Shown here: one piece after another, positions 35,938-47,074 of the stretch
Position numbering within the stretch: the stretch's first letter is position 1
Layout of the letters: the number at the start of each line of letters is the position of its first letter
Source of the DNA: Taudactylus pleione
Taxonomy: Eukaryota > Chordata > Amphibia > Anura > Myobatrachidae
DNA: 64,000 bases
Direction of reading: 5' to 3'
Assembly: GCA_031769625.1 (NCBI GenBank)
Contig: JAUIMM010000719.1
Location: 1,345,001 to 1,409,000 of the forward strand
Position numbers and translations under genes: made by a program
The notes under the pieces: generated by a model
Seen by the model: the letters and a program-made list of their open reading frames with translations, nothing else
What the model was told of the DNA's origin: nothing
Database searches by the model: none

Positions 35938-36204
35938 GTGAGTAAATAAACAAATGTTCTCCTTTTAAATGTAACAACCTAAATCAGTGTCACGTAACAT
36001 TCTTATCAACCTCTTTAGGGTCAAATTAATATGTTACTCAGAATTTTTATTTAAAAAATATATCATTAATAACCTTTTTCCTGTAATCTGATTTTTTAAT
36101 GTTTTAAATGGCCCATGTTGTAAACAATTTAGATTAAAATTATAACAATTAATGCTTTTAAAAGTAATCTTAAATGTTTGCTTTTCAAAAATATGTCATC
36201 TTTA
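35938..36204 (+). other. Putative intron start of the Harbinger Myb gene
   Basis: AT-rich sequence after the GTGAGTAA donor at 35938-35945; no coding features. Confidence 0.4.
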
Positions 36205-39200
36205 GTAATGTATGACTGTGCCACCCTAGCGGAGTAAGTAAGGGTTATTTGGTAATGTATGACTGTGCCACCCTAGCAGAGCAGGGCCGGATTAAGGTCT
36301 GTGGGGGCCCCTGGGCAACAAACATGTGGAGGCCCCTTTTAAATGTGATGAACTGGGGGTATGCGCAATGGGCACCTCAGTAGTGTCAGTGCCCAAAGTA
36401 GTGGTGCCCTTTATGCAGTGCACCCAGTAGTAGTGCCCCCAGGAGTGGTGCCCCCTATGCAATTCTCCCATTAGTAGTGTCCCCTGTAGTTATGCCCCAA
36501 GTAGTAATGCCCCCTGTGGTAGTGTCCCCAATAGTAATGCCCCCTGTATAAATACCCCCAGTAATAATACCGTTGTAGTTTTGCCCCCAATAGTATTGCC
36601 CCACAGTAGTCATGCCCCCTGTGTGTGCCCAATAGTAATGCCCCCTGTATAAATGCCCTAGTAGTCATGCCCCCTGTGTGTGCCCAATAGTAATGCCCCC
36701 TGTATAAATGCACTAGTAGTCATGCCCCCTGTAGTAGTAACCTCTGTATAAAGGACCCCAGTAGTAATTCCCCTGTATTAGTGCCCCTAATAGTAATGCT
36801 CCCTCTGTAGTAGTGCCCCAGTAGTAATGCCCCACCTTCAAGTAGTAATGCCTCCAGAAGTAATGCCCCTAGTAGTAATGCCCCCCAGTAGTAATGCCCT
36901 CCCAGTAATGTCTCCCCCGAATAATGCCCCCCCTAGTAATGCCTCCAGGAGTAATGTGTCCCGTCCCCCCCAAGTAATGTCCCCAGGAGTAATGCCCCTC
37001 CCCGAGTAATCCCCCCAAGTAATGCCCCTAGTAGTAATGCCCCCAGAGTCATGCCCCCCCAAGTAATGACCCCAGTACAAATGCTGCTTGCAGAAAAAAA
37101 ATAGAGCTATTACTTACCTTGAGCCCCGCTCCCGCTGTCGTCCACGCCACTCGGCTGCACCTCTGCACTATGGGAGAGACATCATGATGTCTCTCCCATA
37201 GTGCACTGTGTGAGCCGGAGCCCGGAGCTCACGAGTGAGCTCCAACCTCCGGCTCCGGCTGCCGCTGTGGGGAGGGTGCCGGACGCCCGCTGGTTACAAT
37301 CTCAGCGGGCGTCTGGCAACTCCCTGCGGCTCCGGGGAAAGATTGGCCGGAGGAGGCGAAACTGGTTCCGTCAACTCCGGTTCACTTTAACCCCAATGGG
37401 TGTGGGGGCCCTTCAGTTGTGGGGGCCCAGGGACGATCGCCCCTGTCGTACCCCATTAATCCGGCCCTGTAGCAGGGTAAGTAAGGGTTATTTGGTAATG
37501 TATGAATGTGCCACCCTAGCAGGGTAAGTAAGGGTTATTTGGTAATGTATGAATGCGCCAGACTAGCAGAGTAAGTAAGGGTTATTTGGTAATGTATGAC
37601 TGTGCCACCCTAGCAGAGTGAGTAATGGTTATTTGGTAATGTATGAATGTGCCACCCAACAGGGTAAGTAAGGGTTATTTGGTAATATATGACTGTGCCA
37701 CCTAGCAGGGTAAGTAAGGGTTATTTGGTAATGTATGAATGTGCCAGCCTAGCAGGGTAAGTAAGGGTTATTTGGTAATGTATGAATGTGCCACACTAGC
37801 AGAGTAAGTAAGGGATATTTGGTAATGTATGAATGTGCCAGCCTAGCAGAGCAAGAAAGGGTTATTTGGTAATGTATGAATGTGCCACCATAGCAGAGTA
37901 AATAAGGGTTATTTGGTAATGTATGACTGTGCCACCCTAGCAGGGTAAGTAAGGGTTATTTGGTAATGTATGAATGTTCCAGCCTAGCAGGGTAAGTAAG
38001 GGTTATTTGGTAATGTATGAATGTGCCAGCCTAGCAGGGTAAGTATGGGTTATTTGGTAATGTATGAATGTGCCAGCCTAGCAGGGTAAGTAAGGGTTAT
38101 TTGGTAAAGTATGACTGTGCCACCCGAGCAGGGTAAGTAAGGGTTATTTGGTAGTGTATGAATGTGCCACCCTAGCAGGGTAAGTAAGGGTTATTTGGTA
38201 ATGTATGACTGTGCCAGCCTAGCAGGGTAAGTAAGGGTTATTTGGTAATGTATGACTGTGCCACCCTAGCAGGGTAAGTATGGGTTATTTGATAATGTAT
38301 GAATGTGCCACCCTAGCAGAGTAAGTAGGGGTTATTTGGTAATGTATGAATGTGCCACCCTAGCAGCGTAAGTAAGGGATATTTGGGAATGTATGTCTGT
38401 GCCAGCCTAGCAGGGTAAGTAAGGGTTATTTGGTAATGTATGACTGTGCCACCCTAGCAGGGTAAGTAAGGGTTATTTGGTAATGTATGAATGTGCCAGC
38501 CTAGCAGGGTAAGTAAGAGTTATTTGGTAATGTATGACTGTGCCAGCCTAGCAGGGTAAGTAAGGGTTATTAGGTAATGTATGACTGTGCCACCCTAGCT
38601 GGATAAGTAAGGGTTATTTGGTAAAGTATGAATGTGCCACCCTAGCAGAGTAAGTAAGGGTTATTTGGTAATGTATGAATGTGCCACCCTAGCAGAGTAA
38701 GTAAGGGTTATTTGGTAATGTTTGACTGTGCCACCCTAGCAGGGTAAGTAAGGGTTATTTGGTAATGTATGAATGTTCCAGCCTAGCAGGGTAAGTAAGG
38801 GTTATTTGGTAATGTATGAATGTGCCAGCCTAGCAGGGTAAGTATGGGTTATTTGGTAATGTATGAATGTGCCAGCCTAGCAGGGTAAGTAAGGGTTATT
38901 TGGTAAAGTATGACTGTTCCTCCCGAGCAGGGTAAGTAATGGTTATTTTGTAATGTATGAATGTGCCACCCTAGCAGGGTAAGTAAGGGTTATTTGGTAA
39001 TGTATGACTGTGCCAGCCTAGCAGGGTAAGTAAGGGTTATTTGGTAATGTATGACTGTGCCAGCCTAGCAGGGTAAGTAAGGGTTATTTGGTAATGTATG
39101 ACTGTGCCACCCTAGCAGGGTAAGTATGGGTTATTTGATAATGTATGAATGTGCCACCCTAGCAGAGTAAGTAGGGGTTATTTGGTAATGTATGAATGTG

Positions 39201-39560
39201 CCACCCTAGCAGCGTAAGTAAGGGTTATTTGGGAATGTATGTCTGTGCCAGCCTAGCAGGGTAAGTAAGAGTTATTTGGTAATGTATGACTGTGCCAGCC
39301 TAGCAGGGTAAGTAAGGGTTATTTGGTAATGTATGACTGTGCCACCCTAGCAGGATAAGTAAGGGTTATTTGGTAAAGTATGAATGTGCCACCCTAGCAG
39401 AGTAAGTAAGGGTTATTTGGTAATGTATGAATGTGCCACCCTAGCAGAGTAAGTAAGGGTTATTTGGTAATGTATGACTGTGCCACCCTAGCAGAGTAAG
39501 TAAGGGTTATTTGGTAATGTATGACTGTGCAAGCCTAGCAGGGTTAGTAAGGGATATTTG
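36205..39560. repeat. 47-bp minisatellite array, interrupted by a hAT element
   Basis: The unit includes GGGTTATTTGGTAATGTATG, ACTGTGCCACCCTAGCAG and GGTAAGTAA. One to two units precede the insertion (36205-36281) and about 45 follow (37470-39560). Variation is concentrated at ACTGT/AATGT, CACCC/CAGCC and GGGTAAG/GAGTAAG. Segments at 37920-38110 and 38730-38915 share the same order of variants (including TGTTCCAGCC and TAAGTATGGG), showing a block duplication of about 810 bp. GGTAAGT in many units is a near-consensus 5' splice site on the plus strand. Confidence 0.97.
36282..37469. mobile_element. Non-autonomous hAT element with AGTAGTGCCCC-type internal array
   Basis: Terminal repeats are CAGGGCCGGATTAA and TTAATCCGGCCCTG. 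Flanking 8-bp repeats TAGCAGAG and TAGCAGGG are a hAT-size target duplication with one change. From about 36410 to 37075 the interior is a degenerate array of roughly 12-bp AGTAATGCCCCC-like units. Then come ACTTACCTTGAGCCCCGCTC and a palindrome around GAGACATCATGATGTCTC. The element at 58513-60092 shares this interior. No transposase. Confidence 0.88.
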
Positions 39561-39974
39561 GTAAGTTGATAAGTAGAACAAATTACTCATGATCACCATG
39601 TATTATGAATTGCCCGGCGGAAGTCCTTATTAGGTAGTTTCACAGCCCACGTGTTATCCTTCTAATGGGCACATTAGTTATTCATTAACCCCGGAACTTG
39701 TTCTCAAAGCGCCCGGCACTCGTACCCGGAAGTTGAATGTCTAGCAACTTCCTCCATCACTCCCGATGTACAGGCAGCGAAACCGGAAGTGATAGCACCC
39801 AGGTAATGTCCGAGAGAATAAACATATCCCGCACTAAGAGATATGATATATTATATATTTATGTGCAACAATTAAGAGACCTTTACCACAAAATGTTTTG
39901 CACATGTATAACTAGTGAGGCTCTTTTCCTATTCATTAGCAATTCCGTGGTGGAGCTACCAACTGACTTAGAAA
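39561..39974. other. Intergenic, nothing recognised
   Basis: Contains ACCCGGAAGTTG and AACCGGAAGTGA words (39725, 39780) that resemble ETS-type sites, but nothing else supports a promoter. An 84-codon frame has no known domain. Confidence 0.35.
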
Positions 39975-40330
39975 TACATATTCAAAAATAAAGAAGAAAA
40001 AAGAAGTCAGTTATAACAGTGCACTCCAATTTCCAAAATAATATACAAATAAAATCAAACTTTATTGGGTATACTTTAAAATATGACACTGGTTACATCA
40101 AGTTTATAGACAATATTCTTTATACATTATGAGATTTATTATAAAACCAATAGGTTGAAATCGGAATCAGAATCGGATTTTATTGGCCAAGTATAAAAAT
40201 AAAAGGAATTAATTCTGGCAGCTGCTCCTCCCATAGCATAAAAAACAACAATCACAGCACACACCCACAAAAACAGCAGTCATATAATTATAATAATTCC
40301 ATACATCACAGATGCCAAGGACCTGCTATT
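39975..40330 (-). repeat. Inverted partner of 46130-46605 (repeat plus LINE 3' end)
   Basis: AAGAAGTCAGTTATAAC, GTGCACTCCAAT, TTTATTGGGTATACTTT and TATGACACTGGTTA at 40000-40098 are inverted copies of 46090-46195 and 46495-46605. The adjacent ACCAATAGGTTGAAATCGGA and the LINE 3' end match 46200-46480 in inverse orientation. Confidence 0.8.
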
Positions 40331-41780
40331 CCCTAGACTAACCTTGATTGTTCAGCAGGATAACTGTCTGTGGGGAATAGCTGTTTGAGTGCCTAGCAGT
40401 TTTAACCCGGCACAATCTATAAAACCTGCCTGATGGAAGGTGCTGAAACAAGTCACAGCCGGGATGTGTTTCATCCTCTACAATATTATTTGCTCGCCTT
40501 CCAATCCTAGTTAGATATAGCTCTTTAATTGGAGGAAGATAGACACCAATAATTATTTCTGCGGCCCTGATTACTTTCTCCAGTCTGTTCTTCTCTTGTT
40601 TAGTTATTGATCCAAACAACACAGTGATTGATATACAAAGGACAGACTGCATTATTGCCATATAGAAAAGAATTAGCAATCCCTTCGGCAAGTTATATTT
40701 CCTGAGCTGCCTCAAGAAATTCAACCTTTGCTGTGACTTCTTACCAATGGCATCTGTGTTGGATACCCACTTCAAGTTCCTAGATATCACAGAACCCAGA
40801 AGCCTAAAGTTTTCCACCACAGACACCACACTGTCTACAATAGTGATCGGGGGTGCCACAGGAGAATGCCTCCCAAAATCCACTATCATTTCCACCTTCT
40901 TAAGTGGATTTAACTCTAGATTATTTTGATAACACCAGTGAACCAAATGCTCATTCTCCATTCTATAAGCGGACTCCTCACCATCCTTGATGAGGACAAT
41001 AACCATTGTGCTGCCTGTTAATTTCAGGAGCTTCACGGATGGGTCACTTGAGGTGAAGTTGTTCGTATATAAGGAGAAAAGCAAGGGGGATCGAACACAT
41101 CCTTGGGGAGCCCCCATACTAATTGTCCGGTCACTCGATGTAAACCTCCCAAGCCTAACCTGCTGCTTCCTGTTCTCCAAAAAATTAATAATCCAGCAGC
41201 AACTGGGACTCCCAAACTAACAAGTTTGGGATACAATAAACGTGGATCGATTGTGTAGATTGCCGAGCTTAAGTCCACGAACAGTTCCTTTGCATATGTT
41301 CCTGGCAGGTCCAAATGCTGAAGAACATAATGCAATGCCATGTTAACTGCATCATCTACCAAACTATTTCCCTGATAGGCAAACTGTAAAGGGTTCAATA
41401 GGGTCCATGTAGTGTCCTCCAGGTGGGTCAACACTAATCGCTTGAACGTTTTCATGATCACAAACATCAGTGCCACTGGTCTGTTATCATTCAACCCTTT
41501 TATGGAGGATTTTCTAGTTACTGGAACAATCGTGGAAGACTTCCAACAAGATGGAACTACACATGATTCCAGTGAACGATTAAAAATCCCTGCCAAAAAA
41601 CAGGTACCAACTGCTCTGCGCAGATCATTAGCTTTGATGGCGATACCCCATCTGGTCCAGGAGATTTCCTAGACCTCAGGCTTTTGAACAACTTTTCTAC
41701 CTCCTCCTCCTCCACCACCCTTATTGCAGGTACCATTCCCTTAAAACAAGATTGGCAAATGAAGTATAAAATATGATGGA
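40150..41780 (-). mobile_element. Non-LTR retrotransposon (CR1/L2/Rex1 group), broken RT
   Basis: The minus strand reads the RT domain from KSPGPDG (about 41675) through [40 protein letters not shown] and [10 protein letters not shown] in one frame (41596-41033). It then continues in another frame (41180-40338) through [52 protein letters not shown] and LFQHLPSGRFYRL. The catalytic FADDT position reads LTGST, so polymerase function is lost, and the frames overlap out of phase (frameshift near 41100). The 3' end lies near 40155 (complement of AATAAAATCCGATTCTGATT). Upstream ORF1 and endonuclease parts are missing. Confidence 0.88.
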
Positions 41781-41848
41781 TAACGTGTGAATAAGAAATG
41801 AAAAGAATTGATTAAAACCACTGTGTGCACTGCGGTTTGGTATCTTTA

Positions 41849-41887
<39 letters not shown>

Positions 41888-42024
41888 AAAAAAGGTGGTA
41901 TACGGCGCTAGTCCTTGTACAACGTCACTTAAAGTCTTTAAATTAAAGACACGCACTCCCCAGTCCTTCAGGGTGGCAGCTCCTTCTCCCAAATACTGCA
42001 GTTCCAGCAGTTGAAATCTATAGA
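41781..42024. repeat. (TA)n run and flank of a foldback element
   Basis: An alternating AT run occupies 41855-41885. The following GGCGCTAG and ACGCACTCCCCAGTC region belongs to the outer part of the foldback element. Confidence 0.6.
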
Positions 42025-42652
42025 GACAAAAATTGGACAAAGAGCGCCTCCTAGTGCAATTTCGTACCAACTGTAAGACCCTTCACCAATAGTATACACC
42101 TATGTGATGAAGGTGTACCTTAGGCAGTGGAATTAATCCACAAAACAATCAGCATGAAACAACCGGTAATGTGTTCAGCACTTCCACTTCTCATTCGGAA
42201 CGAGACAACTCGAGCCATGTGGCACCAGCCATAAATTTTATGCAATGATGGTATGGAAAGAGAAGAGGACCATAGTGTAATCACATAACACAAAGATATT
42301 TAATGCACACATAGACAACAATATAAAATGCCCGTACATCAAAATAATGCATTTCGTCCACATCAAATGTATAGGACTTCATCAGGTCCTATAAATTTGA
42401 TGTGGACGAAACGCGTTGAGGTTTATTGGTGATTGATGTTACCTTCTGCCCGGCGTTCCTGTCAAGTGACCATGGACATTTGCAGATAAGCTTATTTGAA
42501 ATTATTTTTATGTACGGGCATTTTATATTGTTGTCTATGTGTGCATTAAATATCTTTGTGTTATGTGATTACACTATGGTCCTCTTCTCTTTCCATACCA
42601 TCATTGCATAAAAATTATGGCTGGTGCTCTTTGTCCACTTTTTGTCTCTCTA
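42025..42652. mobile_element. Foldback element with central hairpin
   Basis: Outer arms are AGAGACAAAAATTGGACAAAGAG at 42019-42045 and its near-complement near 42625-42650. The long arms are 42230-42343 (TGCAATGATGGTATGGAAAG to AATGCCCGTACAT) and 42512-42612 inverted. A central hairpin (42357-42412) pairs CGTCCACATCAAAT and TATAGGAC with GTCCTATA and ATTTGATGTGGACG, followed by AAACGCGTTG. No coding. Confidence 0.85.
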
Positions 42653-42668
42653 TATATATATATATATC
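42648..42668. repeat. Short (TA)n
   Basis: Alternating AT run at the junction of two foldback elements. Confidence 0.9.
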
Positions 42669-43372
42669 AGTGGATGTCGGCAGCACTCAGGGGACTTGCA
42701 ATTAGCAGCAAAAGAAAACTGTTTGCCACCACAGTTTACATCAAAAAATTTAACCACAATCTATCAGCCTTAAGATACAAAATGATAGACACAGTGCCTT
42801 GGTCTTTCAGAGGAGGAGGAGGAGGAGACAGGGGTCGAGCTTTGCTTCATTTGGAAGCAAGATGGATTGCCAAATTAAATACAGTATTTCCATCACGACT
42901 TAATGAGCAATTATCTTTCAATTGTTTTTTATAGTTATCATGCTCATTACGGTTACCATGTTTTCTATAGCCATTGCATGTAATAGAAAATTGCTTATTT
43001 GTATTACAGGATGTACCATTTTAATACATTATATTAAGCTATATTTTTTTGAACAGCCAATATATTCAGATTGCACTTTTTTAGTTGTATAACTCACATT
43101 GTTTATTTAATTCCCAGATAGTTTACATAGCGCCATGGCAACACTCTGGGGTGGGGACCATGAGGTGACCGAGGCACAGAGCTATGACATCATCGGACGG
43201 GGACCCGACCCAGAAGTGAGCCGCGATGTGCCACACACTCTTCACAGATGGTATTATCTGTATCCTGATGAAAGATTAAACTCTGAAATGGATGTAAACT
43301 GTGGTGGCGAACAGTTTTCTTTTACTGCTAATTGCAAGTCCGCTGAGTGCCGCCGACATCCACTGATACAAT
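42667..43372. mobile_element. MITE-like element with ~75-bp terminal inverted repeats
   Basis: ATCAGTGGATGTCGGCAGCA, CTTGCAATTAGCAGCAAAAG and CCACCACAGTTTACATC at the left end are the complement of 43290-43372 at the right end, with a few mismatches. The 94-codon plus frame at 43135-43419 reads through the right repeat and is not credible as a gene. Confidence 0.8.
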
Positions 43373-43439
43373 TGTCTCCATGGAGGGCAATGCGACACAG
43401 TATTGATATCCAAGGATAGCAGGGTGCCGGATAAAAACT

Positions 43440-43463
43440 GCCTATATATATATATTTATAAAA

Positions 43464-43530
<67 letters not shown>
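43440..43530. repeat. (TA)n microsatellite
   Basis: Long alternating TA run with a short interruption around 43458-43468. Confidence 0.97.
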
Positions 43531-43804
43531 GTTCAAATGTTTATAAAAACACATAAATTATTCCATACTGTCCTGTGGTTATTTATAAGTTCAGAAAATG
43601 TTGTTCTGTATCAGAAGCAGTTACAATTATAGATGAGACTGTCCATTCATTCTGTTGGGCAATATAAGACTGGTATAATGCAAATTAAATATTTACAGTA
43701 CTGTAAAATTATAACAAATATACCCCATCAGCTTCAAATTTAACCATTATATACAGAGATTTGTAATCCCTTCTTCAAAATAAATATCTAATTACATCAG
43801 TACT
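43531..43804. other. AT-rich spacer, nothing recognised
   Basis: No gene-like frame. Confidence 0.4.
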
Positions 43805-44095
43805 TCCCTGTGGTAGTGGTAGTGCAGTATGTTATTCCTATTCATAAATAAATAATCTTGTGACACTGTAAATGTTAGTGCAGTGTGTTATTCTTATTCG
43901 TAAATAATTAATCTTGTGACACTAAGTATTAGCGCATTGTGTTATTCTTATTCAATAAATAAATAATATTGTGACACTGTAAGTGGTAGCGCAGTGTGTT
44001 ATTCTTATTCATAAATAATCTTATGACACTGTAAGTGGCAGCGCTGTTTATTATTCTTTTCTTTTTCATAATAAAATCTTGTGACACTGTAGGTC
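43805..44095. repeat. ~57-bp degenerate tandem repeat, five copies
   Basis: Each unit has TGACACTGTAA, GTAGCGCAGTGTGTTATTC, then TTATTCATAAATAAATAATC, with short indels between copies. Confidence 0.85.
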
Positions 44096-44099
44096 ATTG

Positions 44100-45777
44100 A
44101 TACCACATTTGTGTCTGTTGATATGGAGAATGATCAGTTGAGACTTGAGAGGAGAGCAGGAACCACATACTAGTGCTTGTGCTGCCACCAGTCATAATGA
44201 TACTATTCCATCTACTTCATCTTCTAAAGCCGATTCCCAAGGACATACAGGGCTTAAGTCAGGGCCTCTAAAATCAAGAACAAATCTTTTACTGTGGTAA
44301 AGAAGAAAACATCAAAGGGAAAGTTAGCTTTAGATAGAAATAAAATTGGCAATCTGCCAGTTTCACCACATGAAGTGGCATGGAAAGGCTAAGGCCTTGG
44401 CCCTTATTTTATGAATGGTGTTTCTACCTCTTATGATGTTGTAAGCACAAATTAACATGCTGACATAGAAATCGAAGATGCATCTGTGGAAGTGCACCAG
44501 GATTAGCAGGATATTTGTGTAGCTGACGCTAATGAGGATGTTGATGATGAGGATGTTGATGATGAGAATGTCATTTGTGTAAATTAGTCACCAGTGGATG
44601 AAACAGTTGTTGCTCGTGACAAGGAAAAGCCCATTGTCATGCCTGGGCACAAGACAAAAAAACTTGGTTGTGTTGACTCATCTGCATCACCAGTGCTTTT
44701 TTTGGGGGAAAGTTTAGCTTTTTCTCGGCAGAAGCACTTGCTGAAATACCGGAGGATGAAGCCACCACTGCATCACATGCCACATGTTCTGACAATTTGC
44801 TTACAAACAGCTCTTTGCATATCTTCAGATCTGTTTCTGTTGGGAAGAAAGACGCAATGTCTTCATGCCTTCTGGGATGAAAATCCACTCTCAGCAGCAG
44901 CAGGCATAGTGCTCAAAGATTCTCTAAAAAGACACAACCTAAGACTTAAACCTTAAATCTTAAATCTTGCATTTGCTCTGTTTGGCTTGTCCACATATCT
45001 ATGGACAGTGAATACAATGGCATTTTGGAAGCCACTAATTTTTGTTTTTAATGTCCCTGTACAGGTTGGGAAATTGTTTTCTAGTGAAATGGAATCTTTG
45101 CAAAGTATTGTTTAACAGTCAATTGTTTTTGAAAGCACTACTAGTACTCTTCCTGTCCCCATCTATGATGAAAATCAACTCCCAGCAGCAGCAGGCATAG
45201 CACTCAAGGATTCTTCTGGGGCAAGTACTGATGTGAATGAGTAAAACATTTTTTGTAAATGCCCCTTTTCTCCTCCCTCATACATTTGCTTCAGAATCAA
45301 AAAATTTATTAAATTTACTACCAATCAATCCTTCCTGTCCCTGCCTTCAACTACAAACATACACTGACTCCCTTAGGCCTCTTGAATAATAAAAACATTT
45401 GTTTCCTGATGTGCCATGTTGGAAGTTGAACTGCCACGTGTTTGTGCCACCCACTCCTGACGCTTAGCTTAGTCAGCCAGCTAGCATGGTCCCAATTTTG
45501 GGCCTAAACCAGATGAAAACAATATTTTGAACTGTGAGGTGGTCAAAATTGACTGGAAACAAGTGGAAATTATTGTTATTGAGGTTAATAATACTGTAGG
45601 ATAAAAAATCTAAAAAAATTATGTGATTTTAGTAGATTTTATAATTAAAAGAAAAATACAGGTCCAAAACCAAAATCAAAACACGAAAGGGGCGGTTTTG
45701 GCAAAACCAAATCCAGATCCAAAACACAAGGAGATACAGATCCAAAACCAAAACATGGGAGTCGGCGCATATCCCTA
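44100..45777 (+). mobile_element. Internally deleted hAT relic, related to 14262-16195
   Basis: The right end (45400-45777) is the inverted counterpart of 14262-14660. It shares GTGTTTGTGCCACCC, ACCTCACA-like GTGAGGTGG, AAAACCAAATCCAGATCC, and terminal GCATATCCCTA, complementary to TAGGGATATGC. The left part (44130-44960) carries a low-complexity Ser/Thr/Asp-rich coding remnant (ATSHNDTIPSTSSSKADSQG and following) with stops. It fits the linker of an hAT/ZBED-like transposase upstream of the catalytic domain. CAGCAGCAGGCATAG occurs twice (44895, 45187). The catalytic region and the SERVFS motif are absent, so this is a deletion derivative. Confidence 0.65.
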
Positions 45778-46074
45778 ATATCCTCAACAGTATTTATGTA
45801 GGATTCACCAGGCAACCTCATATGGAGTTAAAACAAACTCCACAGAACCACTATGTTATATATATGTGCCTCAAAATAACACACCCCATTAATTAAGGTA
45901 TTGTACTAGTAATTCAAAATCCCTATCTCAATGGGTATAAACAATCACTCTCATAAACGAGGCAAGTTTGATCAAGGTGTCAATTTTATGTGGCTGAGAT
46001 GTATGTTCACGTTTCTCTGTTCGAGTCAAGCTCCTCTGTCGGGTACAGAGCTTAATGTATAAAGAAAGTTATCA

Positions 46075-46200
46075 TATAAATCTTGATGTTACCAGTGTCA
46101 TATTTAAAAGTAAACCCAATAAAGAATGGTTTTATATGTATATAATTTAGGAGATTGGAGTGCACCGTTATAACTGACTTCTTTTTTCTTCTTTATTTTT
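46075..46200 (+). repeat. First copy of ~110-bp repeat flanking a LINE 3' end
   Basis: GATGTTACCAGTGTCATATT, AATAAAGAATGGTTTTATA and GGAGATTGGAGTGCACCGTTATAACT occur here and again at 46495-46605, with an inverted copy at 39998-40100. Confidence 0.8.
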
Positions 46201-46490
46201 GACTAAGTGTAATGTCACATGACATTAATTTAGTTTGCATTGTGACATATCTTGCTGAACAATCAAGGGTTAGTCTAGAGAATAGTAGGTTCTTGGCATC
46301 TGTGATGTATGGAATTATTATAATTATATGACTGCTGTTTTTGTGGGTGTGTGCTGTGATTGTTGTTTTTATGCTATTGGAGGAGTATCTGCCAGAATTA
46401 ATTCCTTGTATTTTTATACTTGGCTAATAAAATGCGATTCCGATTTCAACCTATTGGTTTTATAATAAATCTCATAATGTATAGAGAATG
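46200..46490 (+). mobile_element. LINE 3' end (same family as 40150-41780), plus orientation
   Basis: GGTTAGTCTAGAGAATAG, TGGCATCTGTGATGTATGG, GCCAGAATTAATTCCTTG and TACTTGGCTAATAAAATGCG are the complement of the 3' UTR at 40155-40350. Confidence 0.8.
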
Positions 46491-46605
46491 TTGTCATTAA
46501 ACATGATGTTACCAGTGTCATATTTTAAAGTAAACTCAATAAAGAATGGTTTTATACAGTATGTATATAATTTTGGAGATTGGAGTGCACCGTTATAACT
46601 AATAT
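46491..46605 (+). repeat. Second copy of ~110-bp repeat
   Basis: Direct repeat of 46075-46170, on the other side of the LINE 3' end. Confidence 0.8.
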
Positions 46606-46739
46606 GTTTACATTGTGGTGTTTTCCTTGAATTAATGGAGTCCCTGCTGAATGCACCTGTCTCCATGCATGGATATATTTATCACATGCAATTTTTGGTT
46701 TCCTAAATTAATAGGAACAGTATATTTTGTAGTAGAAGT

Positions 46740-47040
46740 AAATATTATTATTATTATTATTATTATTTATTTATATGGCGCCAAAAGTGTTCCGCAGCGC
46801 CTTACAAAGTACATAAACAAATTGTTGGCCAGTGACTTACAGAACAATACAATACAGGACCAGGACATGGATAATATACATTGCTATATTAGCGACCATA
46901 GTACACAGATAAGCAACAGAGCAAAACAGCCAAGTGTTAGGTGCCCTAGTAGTGAGTAAGAAGTAGATGAAAGTAAAGTAAGGAGAAGCACAAGAGGGTA
47001 GAGGGCCCTGCTTGAAAAAGCTTACATTCTAAAGAACTTA
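46740..47040 (-). mobile_element. L2-type LINE 3' end
   Basis: Begins with ATT repeats (46744-46768), then TTATATGGCGCC, GTGTTCCGCAGCGCC and AAGTGTTAGGTGCCC, ending with AGAGGGCCCTGCTTGAAAAAG and CTTACATTCTAAAG, as at 12530-12820. Confidence 0.9.
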
Positions 47041-47074
47041 TCACTTAATCTTATTCACCTGGTTTCCTTTTAAG

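Noticed and set aside
39720..39800. ETS-type promoter from two CCGGAAGT words
   Set aside because: Only two short matches with no initiator, CpG cluster or downstream gene.
43135..43419. 94-codon plus-strand ORF with good start context
   Set aside because: Its second half is the right terminal repeat of the element at 42667-43372; no family resemblance.
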